A stretch of 64,000 nucleotides of DNA from Scleromitrula shiraiana. Its lineage: Eukaryota > Ascomycota > Leotiomycetes > Helotiales > Sclerotiniaceae. Shown here one piece after another: positions 12,053 to 23,574 of the stretch. The stretch covers positions 3,224,001-3,288,000 of the forward strand of contig JABELC010000003.1 of assembly GCA_028455995.1 (NCBI GenBank), read 5' to 3'. Made by a program: the position numbers and the translations under genes. The first letter of the stretch is position 1; the number at the start of each line of letters is the position of its first letter. Under the pieces are notes generated by a model that was not told where the DNA came from, did not search any database, and was given only the letters and a program-made list of their open reading frames with translations.

Positions 12053-12347
12053 ATTGACTCTCCTCTAGGAACTATTGCCAGCGGTGAAAATCTGAGCCAT
12101 GTGGTAAGTTCAAATTATCTATACATTCATCACAAACCGAATGAATTCCAACATACAGGATATGTTCTTCATCCAGTTCTTGACTAACTTATTACAACCA
12201 AAAGGAGACAGCTACAGGTACATTAATCACAGCGGATGGATATGAACAGCCTGTTACAGGGGAAGTAATCTATGGAGCAGATTGGCTCATTGCTGATCCC
12301 GACGGAGAACATGCCCATCCAAATTTGAAAATTCTGATCAAGTAAGT
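12053..12347 (+). pseudogene. Orphan exon-like coding fragment
   Basis: Two stretches in one frame look coding: about 12068-12103 and 12205-12347. They are separated by a putative 101-bp intron at 12104-12204 with donor GTAAGT, branch CTAAC and acceptor AAAG. The second reads TGTLITADGYEQPVTGE and continues for about 30 more residues to a TAA at 12345. No convincing ATG or upstream exon is found; upstream reading in the same frame meets stops. It could be the 3' end of a decayed gene or a very short gene with unresolved 5' exons. I do not recognise the sequence. Confidence 0.3.
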
Positions 12348-12534
12348 AGCATTTTACCATTGAGGACGGGAAGGTAGTCAGTAGGGCGTGTTGGATATGG
12401 ATTCGAATAATGGTGGGTTTCATTCAATTGTGGTATTGTTTGAGGTTGAGATATTCCCTGATAACTTGGAGCTAACTGTGACGGAAGTATATATTGAGGG
12501 TTGCTGGTAGGTGGTAGACGATCGTGTGGTGGAT

Positions 12535-15513
12535 TTAAGTTATATTATTCGAGTCGTAGATTGGAGGGTTATGATGAGATGAAGATGTTGCCAGCAATAT
12601 TGACGCGGGCGTCGAAAGTAATGTATGTGATGAAGGAACCATTGTAGTAGGTATCCCAATGTTCTGAGTTTGATATCTGAAATTTGTTTGTAAATCTGGT
12701 CCGAGATTGGATGGGTGTGATTGAGAAGCTGATGTAAAGTCTGAGAGATGAACAGTGGAAGAGCTTGGAGAATCTAAAACTTCTGACGTGGGGTACCGAG
12801 AGACGTTGTCAGCTTCTTAATACATTGTATCTACTTGATGTTGTATCGTAACTAAGGCATACTGAGATGTTCACAAATTTTAGGAGTCTGGATGTCAATT
12901 TTGGAATTTGAAGAGAAATTTATATGTTACCTGGAAACTAGTATCAATCACCTGTTGCCCTTTTTCTTCGTAGTCTTCATTTTCCGACCCATCACTTTCT
13001 TCAGCTGGCTTCTTGGTCGCAGAAAATTGAGTTCGTGACCTTTTGGGTGTTTTAGAAGCTTTGGCTTGTGCCTTGGTGAGACAATCTGCTGCAATTCGAT
13101 TGATTTCCAAAAAGATAGGTAAGACGGGACTGGGTTCTATGAGATCCTGATCATTTTCAAAAGCAAAAAAAAATCCGTTACCTTGGTCATTAGTTCAACA
13201 TCAGATCGTGCATGCGGATCGAGAGGATTTTGGAGAAGATTGAAGAATAGAGATAAGCATGCCGATAAAGGGAAATAATCTGACATTCTAGAATATATAA
13301 GTAAGCTAATTATTCGATAATATTCATCTAAAACTTACCGTATAATGGTAGTTTCCATTGGACTTGAAGTTTTTGTGAATTCATCCAGTAATTCAATACT
13401 ACTTCTTGCTGCATTTACACATAATGCCGCACTAGCGTAGTCTCGTGAGTTTGATGCAGGATCGAAATTGGTTTGAAGGTTATCTCCCTCATTTGCTGCA
13501 GCTTGGGGGCCAAGTCTATAATATGAGGAGACCCGATGAATCAAAACAAGACATTGCCAATAAAGCCAATGTAAACAAACCACCGTGACTATATGAAAGG
13601 TAGCGCAATTTATTGCATATCCAGGTCGAACTTCAATCGGCACACTTTCCCTCCATTGCTGAAGCTCGTCATCAAGAATGCCGACCATTTTCAATCGTTC
13701 TGATTTGGTTTTGGTGAGTGATTTAGCCGAGTAGAGTCGATTATATATTCGACCTTGAAGTAGAGCTAATGTTGTTTTATGTCGAAACGTAAAGAGTCCT
13801 TTGTCTTCAACTGCTTTAGGAGGTAGGTCAACCCCAATATCCTCGTCATGCATCACCGATGGTCTGCCAGGACGACTAACGATGCCACGTTCAAAGATGA
13901 CAGCAATCCAGACCACGTTACGTCTATGCTTAATCTCCTCTTTATCAAGACCAGAACCCGAAAATTTTCGGTGAAGTTCAACTACCTGTGCCATATTGAG
14001 CGTTGTCACTGCCATAATAGAAGCTGGATGTGGATTGGGAAGTGTCCCTAGTATGAAAGTCTGTATTGAAATTAGCATATGAAATCATACATGAATGTAA
14101 ATTGAATAAGAGAATTACAAGTCCAGCCAAAGCTTGCACAGCCGTTAGAGATGGCGACCCAGATTGTAGATCTAGGAAAGCACTTGCTGCATTCCGTAAC
14201 CATTTCCACTACATTAAGTTCTCCAAATTGTTAAGTTCATGAGAGGTTGGATTTGGTGATGGTGAGAATTTAGGTAGATCCTGCTTCTCTATAATTGCAG
14301 CTATAGCAAAAGCGACGTTAAGGCTCGTAGATCAAGCATGGTCATCTGAGTATTTGACCGGGTATTGACGTGAGTATCTGTCCATAAACTGTTTTCGACT
14401 GAACAGTGGGAACGAAGGGATGAATCTATCAAAAAGAACTAAGCCTCCGTGTTAGATAAATATTTGCTTCTTGAGGTTTTAATAGTCTTACATTTCAAAA
14501 TTGGATCAGCAACTTCTCTTGGCGGAAGAGGGGCTCGTTCAGTCTCAGAAATGGGATGCCACAATCATGTAGGAAAGGGGAATCTATTATAACTCAAATG
14601 TGTACGAGACATAAAATTCGAGAAACTATTGTCCTCGGTGATACTACAAATAATTCGGACTTCCTCCGGCGCAAATACAGAGAAGCCAGAAGCAGCACCT
14701 AATAATCATTAACTATCGAATCACATCAGAATATCACAAATTTGACATACCTACGAATTCTTGAGCCCCAGAGTCGTTAATTTTCAGAATAGAGAATTGA
14801 TCAATCATCTTAGCTTGACTTTCTATATCTTTAGAAGAACGTTCTTTTCCAGGAGAATCGATAGTAAGACCAGAACCCATGATTACAGATTCCATTCGCT
14901 TCAACCTATCTACCAGTGTCATTGTATGGATATTCCTATCATGCATATTAGTTTGAGATCAGAGTCGTTGGGGTATACGGCATCAAGGGGTGTCCGAAGT
15001 CATTCACCACCTTTTAATTGAACAATTAGAATGTTATATTATGTTGTTCAATTTAGTCTCAAATAGATGAAGATACTAAACCGTTCAACTTGGGCTTAAG
15101 CATTTAGAACATCACATTGTCCATCATCATGTTAAACATGATGATATTCCGGTTGTTCAACTGAAAAGTGGTGGATGAATTAGTGCAGCCCTTTATGCGG
15201 GACAGGAGTCAAAATACTTTTTCTTCTCCCTTTTCTTCCTCTCCTTAGTCGTGACAGTACAATCCATCCCACGACCATAACAGCGATTACATTTCGTAGC
15301 TTCAGGATCCCAATCACATTTGATCTAATCGTAGTAAGCATCTTTTGGCCGAACAACACATCGTGATAGCAGTATTACCTTCATCCGCTTACATGTATCA
15401 CATGCAGTTCCTATATAAATCAGCTGACAATGTCTTCTAAACATGCTTATATGGCGGATTAGATATTACGAGCTGTGTTTGGGCGTTCCACTATCCATTG
15501 TTCTACTATCCAT
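12535..15513 (-). pseudogene. Zn2Cys6 fungal transcription factor, apparently disrupted
   Basis: The minus strand carries a full-length fungal-specific regulator. The zinc cluster is split over 15410-15379 and 15324-15218 (ACDTCKRMK then six-Cys completion with CNRC and GMDC). The linker coiled coil (VDRLKRMESV) starts at 14935 after an unusually long intron, and the fungal transcription factor domain lies in exons 14935-14751, 14698-14492, 14438-14119, 14060-13339 and 13287-13182. The C-terminal part is 13146-12931, and a Ser-rich tail lies at about 12900-12535. In-frame stops fall at 14567-14565 (TGA), 14334-14332 (TGA) and 14211-14209 (TAG, just before WKWLRNA). Other faults are a 35-nt intron at 13181-13147, a tail exon whose phase does not fit, and a first exon (ATG at 15513) whose phase does not fit. 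Each stop is one transition away from a sense codon. An extra-intron explanation is possible but needs several coincidences. Confidence 0.6.
15123..15145. repeat. Perfect 11-bp palindrome in the long intron
   Basis: ATCATCATGTT, one base, then its exact reverse complement. It lies inside the roughly 280-bp intron of the Zn2Cys6 locus and may be part of a small inserted element; no terminal repeats were found. Confidence 0.5.
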
Positions 15514-16604
15514 GCCTACCAATTGGAAGATTTTCCGATGTAGATGATTAAGTGAAGAACTGTAGTTATTGCAGTAAGAAGTCGGAGCTTTTGTCATACG
15601 ATTACAACGCCGGTAATGCCATCTATAAAATACATCCACTATTATGTGACTGCCATAAGGGAGAGATCGCTGAGATTATAAAACGGTAGGCAGATGCCCT
15701 ACATCTGTTCTTCCTCTTGCTTAGAATAGAGAATCTGCTGTGGTAGTACACCGAAATTAGGATCGAGAGAAAGGACTGTAATCGGTCGGCTTGATACATC
15801 CGCAGTATAAAGGGTACTGTATTCGGTTGTAAGAAGTAACTTGAGCCTCAATATATCCAAGATACTATGCTTCCGTAGTTAAAACTTGATGTTTTTGCTA
15901 AGGCCCTGCTAAAGAAGCCTCGGGACCGAAATAGGGAAAATAGTGGAGTATATTGATTTTGACCAATGGGAATCGACGGCTCAGATTCAATACTATTAAT
16001 AAAATTAATAGTATTGGTGGATTTCAACTACCGACTTTCTAAGATACCCAACTGGGAAAATTCAGTTGTTGCTGTTAAACTCTGACTACTTTGACATTTC
16101 AGAAGTACTGAAGATAGTCAATATATATCAAACTTTTCAATGTGCTTACGCTGTTAAGGGCTTGGCGGCAACTGATACATCAAGGGAGAGCGCCAAATAT
16201 CTCCTGATCTTGTCACACTTGTAGTGATTGATCCGAAAAAAAGGTATAGTATCTGCATCCACAACAAGGAGTCTAGATTTGTTAAGCAATTGAGTTTCAG
16301 TCGACAGTATTGAGAAGGTTTGGGAAAATATGATGTTCTATACAAATATTGCTATGTTTTGTAGTATTATACTATGGTCATAGCCATCATTCCTTACTTA
16401 TTATGACCTAGCTACGCACTATCTTAATGACCCTTGAATATCCGCCCATTGCTACATTGAGCCATGTTATATGTGTACATTATCATCCATCGCATTTGCA
16501 CCAGTAATTTCCTTGCCAACGCAACGCAACGCCTTTAGAAAAATTTGGTATTATTATATCCTCACTTCGCAAATGTTGACCGATCAAACACCCCCGGCGT
16601 TATC
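15514..16604. other. Gene-free region between the Zn2Cys6 locus and MSH6
   Basis: No supported gene is present. It holds the hairpin at 15988-16016 and the 3' flank of MSH6. The 63-codon minus ORF at 16154-16345 has no recognisable features. Confidence 0.4.
15988..16016. repeat. 13-bp inverted repeat with 3-nt loop
   Basis: CAATACTATTAAT, AAA, ATTAATAGTATTG: a perfect hairpin in otherwise ordinary intergenic DNA. It could be a relic of a foldback element. No target-site duplication was recognised. Confidence 0.6.
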
Positions 16605-19600
16605 TTATAATGACTCGATAGCTTTTAATAAGCAATCCAAGCCCCTCTCACTGACGCCATCTTCCTTTTCATTCACGGCCTCATCCACATCATCCCTCAA
16701 ACACCACGCAACATCACTTAAGACCCCCAAAGGAACATAGCAGCCACTCTTCGCCCGCTCCAAACTTTCCCTCAACCGGCTGGTATACTCCCAATCCCTA
16801 GCCGCCACCTCCGCTCTCTCAACCACCTTCATCGGAATTCCGCACATGCTCGCGCAGTGCATACCGAAACTTCCCTCAGCTACACCCTCCTCCAACTTGT
16901 AAAGGAAAGTTACTGTCCTCGCCTCATCATCCACCGCAATTTGCATTCTCTTATTAACCACCTCGGGGTGGTTTGCAAACTCCAGTGCCAAACTATGATA
17001 ATGCGTGGCGAAGAACCCGATACATCCGATATGACTAGCAACATGATGGAGCACGGCTTGAGCTACAGCCACACCATCGTAAGAGGAGGTGCCGCGTCCG
17101 AGCTCGTCGAGGATAACAAGACTGCGGGGTGTGGCTTCGGAAAGGATCTTTTTGGTCTCGGATAACTCGACGAAGAAGGTAGATTGTGCGGCAAATATAT
17201 TATCGTTCGCACCCAGACGAGACATGATACGGTCAACGGGGGTGAGAGTGGCGGATACGGCAGGTACGTGACATCCAATTTGGGCCATGATTACAGCTAT
17301 GCATGTCTAGTGTAGAAGTTAGCCAGGGGGAGTAAACTTGTAAAGAGAAGACGATGGAACGTACCATTCGTAGAATTGTAGACTTTCCAGCTGCATTGGC
17401 ACCAGTAAGCAAATTGATATTTGCTGAATCGCCGCCAAGTTTGACGTCATTAGGGATGAAATCTGTGACGTTGGGTAGAACGCAAGGATGTCGTAACTCT
17501 TCGAATTCTAAAACACTTCTTTCTGAATCTATAAACTTTGGTCGGCAGCTAGGTGAGCCAAGAGCTGAAGATGCAGCGGCTAAACTGACGAGACAGTCCA
17601 GCTGGGAGATAACCTTGACTGCTTGAAGCCAGATATCATAATCTTGATCGAACCGTGCAAAGAATCTACCTGCTACCTCCTTGACAATTTGACTGTGGAG
17701 TTCTTGAGTTTCTTGAAGATCTCGAATGAGGTTTGTAAGCTCGTTAAAGTAATATCGCTTAAAGCCAGCTGCAGAAGACATCATTTTCCAATCCTTAGGT
17801 ACTTTTATTGAGGTGGGAACTTGTAGTTGATAGATCTCTTTTCCTATATTTTTAAACTCGATTTTCTTTGAATCAAACTTTTTCTGATACTTCTTCAACA
17901 ATGATGTTAACTCGTTCTGAATTTCTTCGATGCGTTCTTGACTCGCATCGAAGTCTTCCTCAACTCCCCTTTCAGGAACAAGAACCTTGTGATCCTTAGC
18001 CTTTTCCCTGTCAAAAGCTGTTTGCCACCACTTCAAAGGTTCATTAAGATCTGGCATCGACTTTAGTAGACGATCAATGATTCCATCACCACCACCGTAT
18101 TGGCTCAGAAGGCTCATCATATACTCAATTTGTTCAAAGCCTTCTAATACTTTGACAAAGTCTTCAGCTTTACAAACACCAGCGTGGATACGCGAGATTA
18201 AACGCTCTAGATCAGGCATTTTTGTCATTGCGGATGTAAATGAGTCGCTAAGACTACGATCATTATTGAGCATATCCACAGCATCAAGACGATCATTGAT
18301 TCTTTTGATATCCGATAACGGATGAGCTACCCATTGTCGAAACATTCGCTTTCCAAAAGGAGTAGTGCAACGATTCAAAATGGCGAACAAAGTTCCTTCC
18401 GTGTTTCCGTCGAATGTATTGGCGAATATTTCAAGATTGATAAGAGTTTGGCCATCAAGAACGAGAGTTGTACCTTTCTGAATGGGGTTGTATGAAGAGA
18501 AATTTCCTTGCGTCAGTAAATTTTTCTCCAGTTTGAGAGATTTCAGATACTGAACAAGAGCTCCAACTGCTGACATCAATAAGTCATTATCTCTTGCTTC
18601 TTGTAGGTTCTTGGGCCACACTTCGTCTCCACCCTCAGCAGGCACGAAGTATCCACCACAGTCCAATTCTCGACGCGATGTTTCTGCACTCCAGAATTCT
18701 TTTCCTGGCTTCAAATGGTTCCAGATGGTTGTCGGGCCTGTGTTATTTTTCAAGATTCGGAGGGCTTTAGTAGAAATACAGGACTTTTCAAGTAATAATT
18801 CCTGAGGCCTAGTCTGAGCAATGAAGGTCTCGAATTTGGTCAGATCTACATCATCAGTGAATTCCGAAAGGAAAAATTGGCCAGTAGCAGTGTCGACGAA
18901 CGCAATTCCAAAAGCCGGGAGTTCATCATTTGTGGCCGATTCTTTGACAGCCACACAATATGTTGCTGAATCGTCTTGTAACATGCTAGCTTCAACCAAA
19001 GTGCCACCAGTGAGTATGCATGAAAGTTCTCGCCTGATGATCTTGTCTGGCTTCTTGCCCTTATTTGATGGGCCCGCACTACTTTCTCGTTCCCGCATTT
19101 CTTTGCCCAAGGCGGATTCGACTTGGTTAACGATAGCAATTTTGAATCCCTTTGCAACGAACTGATTCGCCCAGGTATCTAATGACATTTCTGGTACTCC
19201 AACCATTCGCATATTAACACGATCTGTAAGCTTCAAGTCGAATAATTGATGTCCGATGGTAGCATCATTTTCATATAACTCGTAGAATTTGCCTTTCTTA
19301 AAGAAAACAATAGTATCCCAATTCATCTGCTTAATCTCCCAGTATTGCTTTTCAAACGGTGTAAATCTCGACCAAGCAATTGGGGGAATGTATATTGTGC
19401 GTGGGTCGTATTCGGGGTGACCAGGAGGATTTCGATCGATATCTCGCAGATTCGCTAGCCATTCGTATCTTTGGTCTGGCTCACTCTTATGCGCCTTCTC
19501 TTTGAATTTCTTTCCGCTAGAATTTGGTGTTCGTGGAAAGCTTGACGGTTTCGATTTTGATGGCTGGATATTATCTGGATCGTACTTCCACTGCTGGGCA

Positions 19601-20490
19601 GTTGATGCTTCTGGCATTTCTATATCTTCGTCCTCATCCAAGCGTGGCGGGGGTGATATATTTGAGCGTTTTCGAGAGGCGTTTGTAGATGCCGGGCGCT
19701 TTCTCTTCTTGGAAGATCTGGAAGGACCATCGGAGTCATCTTCCACAACAAAATCATCTATCTCTTCTACTTTTGATAAGCGTTTCCTCGCTAAATGTTT
19801 CCATACGAGAGATTTACCATCATCATCATCATCAGCTCCATCTAGTCCATCAACAAATGCGTCTTCATCATCATCATCATCGTCATCTTCAACTATCGGC
19901 TTTTTTCCCTTGCGACGTTGTGTAGAAATTGGTGTAATATCATCCTCGTCGTCCTCGGATTCCGCATAGCTGACTACCTTTTTGGCCTAGGTGTAACTTG
20001 TTAGTAAGCTTGGAACATTGAAACTAGGACAAGAAAAAAGCTGTACCTTTCGTGTAGGACTACTTTGCAGAACCAACCCATTGATAACCTATTAGGTGAC
20101 ACTTTTAGCAGGTGTCGGTGGCAAAGGCGAGATAGGATCTTTTACCTCTGTGGGGATTCCTCCATTTTCGTTCTCTTGTGAGCTCGCAGGCTCGATGTTA
20201 TCGCTGCTCGGGACTGGAGTGATACTTTTCTTTGTAGAGTTTTTAAATATAGGCTTCTTCACAGTGCTGCTTGGTTTCGGGGTCGATTTTGTGCTATTTG
20301 CAGAGCCATTGGGTTGTAGGACACCCTCATTTGAGACTGCAGAGGGTTTAGGGGTAGGTGTGGCGGCCGGTTTCTTGGAGAAGAACCCCAGGATAGAGGG
20401 CTGATTCTTAGATACACTGGAATTTTGCTTCTTCAATGTTGGAGTAGGACGTGCTGGGGTCATCTCCACGTTTTCTTTATTTTTCACCAT
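16605..20490 (-). CDS. MSH6: DNA mismatch repair protein Msh6 (MutS-alpha subunit)
   Basis: Four exons, 20490-20146, 20088-20047, 19986-17365 and 17306-16605, all in phase, give 1236 aa, the usual Msh6 size. Residues 30-37 (QPSILGFF) are the N-terminal PCNA-binding box. Acidic, Lys-rich linker regions follow. GKFYELYE at about 361-368 contains the Phe-x-Glu mismatch-reading motif. The lever and clamp regions follow, then Walker A GANAAGKST (about 991-999) and the ATPase signature VILDELGRGTSSYDG. By family knowledge it pairs with Msh2 in the nucleus and recognises base mismatches and small loops. The last intron must use the acceptor CTAG just before ACATGC, since the next AG would put a stop in frame. 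No gaps or missing motifs were seen. Confidence 0.96.
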
Positions 20491-21487
20491 TATAACGATG
20501 CAATCGTCTGAAAGTCTTATGGGGAAATTTAAGAAAAGATAAATTATTTTGGCGTTATAGATGAAAATTCCCGAAAAAGTAATTGTACAAATAGTTAAAG
20601 TAACATCTACAGAGAGGAGACGCGACGACTGCACTAGCGCGTTAAAGCGCGATTGACCCCGGTATTAATGTGGGGGTGGGGGTTATAGTGGTTAATTAAT
20701 TATATCATTAGTAATCACAACTCTCACAATTAGAAAACTACAACTACAACGATATGAGGTGGGAGTACTGAATATAGAGTCCACTATTATGCAATGGCCA
20801 GATGTAGAGGAACAATCCTATGTCTTCATTCGTAGCTCTTGTGGTAGGATTTTCAGGGGAACTGTCGGCCTAGCATCTCATATCTCTGAGTGGGTTAGAG
20901 TCTCCAATGCGCAATCTTTCTGAGTAGACAGCGATTGTACTGTTGCTTCTACCGTCGGGACTACGTAGTTACAATATGGGTAGTTAGGATTCTCTTTCTA
21001 ATTGATATCTGCTATAATGTCTGTCGATGCTGGAGTGAATCGACAATCTACTCATGTTACTTGCTACAGGGTCAGTGGATGTGGAGGTATGTTCTTGCTA
21101 GTAGTCAGAGCCGGATCAATAGAATTTGAAGAATCTCTGCAAAGTATTTTAAAATTAGATCTATTTGACATTTGAATAATGAACATGCATTGTTTTCACT
21201 AAATTGGAACATGATCGATGATCAAGGCTCTTGAAAAAATCGTTCCATCTTGAAAAAGTTGAAAGGGCGTTCTTGTTAATTGAATCGATGAATAACTCTC
21301 AAGATTGTGTAAGAAAGCAAAGGTGATAGACGGTCAGAAATTCAAAGCGATTAAATGAGTGTGATGTAATAAGAAACATGAATACCACTGTTCCCACCGC
21401 ATTTTCTACCCGGTTCCTGAAATTCCTAAAAGCCTCTGACTAAAACTCTCGGGGCTCGAGCTCAACTTCATATCCTAATAGCTCATT
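20491..21487. other. Intergenic region between MSH6 and the GMC gene
   Basis: It holds the MSH6 promoter and the 3' flank of the GMC oxidoreductase gene. No coding or structural RNA signal was seen; short A/T-rich patches only. Confidence 0.4.
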
Positions 21488-23574
21488 TTACTTCAACTCA
21501 TCCCAAGCACCACCTCCTGAAACATTATCTTCATCATTGAGAGCCAAAATTCTCTCGGCGGCCTTCTCCGCCGCAGCCATAATTCCAAACATTGGGTTAA
21601 CTGTAAGCGGCTCCACAATGCTTCCATCGATTACAAATAAATTTGACATCCCTTTAACTTTTGTATCCACATCTACACATTCCCCTATTTTACAACTGCT
21701 ACTCCAGTGATTAACTTGTCCTCTTGCATAATCTGACCAAGTCGTGATATACGTTTCGATTTGTTCTCGAGTGAAATCTTGAGGTATATTCATTGGAGAT
21801 AACCCGGCCGCGGGAAGCTTTTGAAAAATGTCGTAGATAAACTGGCTAATATCAATGGCATCCTGTTCGTGACTATAATATACATCACCTGAGGCACCGG
21901 CAATAAAGTTTTGTTCTGGATTTAAGATCACGCGTCCCCGTGATTGGAGTCCAGATGTCCCATATATATTGAGCGTTATGGTATGATTCGTGTCATAGTC
22001 GCGAAACCCAGCTACTCCAATTGTTCCTTGGAAACCAACTACACTACCATCAGAGTGTGTGATTGAACTCCAGAATACGGATGTTTGCCCGGCAACTAGA
22101 ACATTAAGAGTCAGTCATTGTATGTTATGGAGAAAAAAGGTGGTAATTTCTCATGAATACGGGAACTTGTAAAGCCATAGATGATGAAATATACAAATGA
22201 CAATCATGATCGAGAAGAATAACTTGAAATAATCGAATACACTCACATGAGTAGGGCCCACTACGGGAGTTCAGATACAGATCCCTATCGGCCGGAATAG
22301 GATCGTCGTATGAATAGTGGTAGGCTTCAATGTCAGGTCCTTCAAGGATGATAAAGGTGTTGGGGTTATCAAAGAGATGGTCTCCTACGGATTCATTGAC
22401 TATGAAATCATCAGGGGAGATATTGCCGGCTAACTTCCCGGCCGAATGCAGTTCAGACAAGGTAGCTTTAGGACCAATGCCGGAGAACATAAGGAGAGCG
22501 GGGCTAAGAATAGCACCTTCGGATGAAACTACTTTGCCTGTGGGAGTTAATGCAATAAATTTCTCAACTCCATCTATAAGAGCTGTTACCCCGGTGGCAC
22601 GCGCTCCATCTCGTTCAACTCGTATAACTCGGACTGCGTCTTGTAGACGGAAGTTGGGTCTCTTTTGAGCTTCTTGTAGGTAAGTGACTGCAGGGCCTGA
22701 TCTTTGACCGTTTGAAAATTGGTATTCGGGATGTCCAAATACATTGTGCTTCTCATTGGCTGCTAGATTGATAGGAAGTTCGTCGTAATGTAATAGATCG
22801 ACCAACCATTTCTTCGCAGCTTCATACCCAGATTGAAGGTAGTATTTACCATCCTTAGATGGAAGGTCGGTTGAAGGCTGTGTTTCATACAGACGTGTGA
22901 TTGCATCTCTCATATCTTCCGATTTCCACTACATATACTTAGTTAGGATCCGTCTTCCCATATTGTAGAGTTGAGTACTTACACCATCCGGAAAGTATCT
23001 ATCCCAATCAGAAGCCGGAGGCTCAAAGAAGAGGCCCGCGTTGATAGCCGAGCCTCCACCGATAGTACATCCTGCATATGCAGCCACCACATCTGGTTCG
23101 CAAATCATGCCGCCTCCGTCTCGGAAGATTGATGAATAAAGTCCCGGAACGTCAACTCTTGTAAGGTCTGTATTATCAAGCCATGCCTTCAAATTGTCAG
23201 ATATGATCGAAATACATGATCAATTGACGATGATCTTGCTAAACAAAGAAGAGAAGAGAAGAGAAGAGAAAAAAACACACCGGTCTCCTATCGTCCAAAT
23301 CGCCTCCGGTAGCAGCATACGAGAGTTCGCCAAGTTCAAGCAATAGAGTCTTAAGACCCCTTTCCGCTAATCTCGAAGATACTATCATCCACACACTCGA
23401 TTAATGCAATGCCCCTCGTCCACCATACTCGACTTCGACATTTAAATCAAACTTACCTATAATACCTGCAGGTCCTGCACCCACAACAATAGCTTCCCAT
23501 TGTTCATCGACCCATTTCCCAGTACAGAGCCCTATGGCTGTGGTTATAAGAAAGATGTAGGATGAATATAACAT
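21488..23574 (-). CDS. Secreted GMC oxidoreductase, cellobiose-dehydrogenase-flavodomain type
   Basis: Five exons, 23574-23457, 23381-23281, 23186-22983, 22928-22247 and 22095-21488, phases closed, 570 aa. The first about 19 residues form a hydrophobic signal peptide (YIFLITTAIGLCTG), so the product is probably secreted. The FAD-binding motif GAGPAG is at 32-37 followed by LKTLLLELG. The GGGSAINAG segment and the GPKATLSEL region are GMC signatures. The catalytic pair appears to be His498 (VNHWSSSCKIG) and Asn534 (PLTVNPMFG), the His/Asn arrangement of the cellobiose dehydrogenase flavodomain. There is no N-terminal cytochrome and no cellulose-binding module, so it is a stand-alone flavoenzyme; the substrate cannot be told from sequence. 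ATG at 23574 is chosen because the upstream in-frame codon is TTG. Confidence 0.88.
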
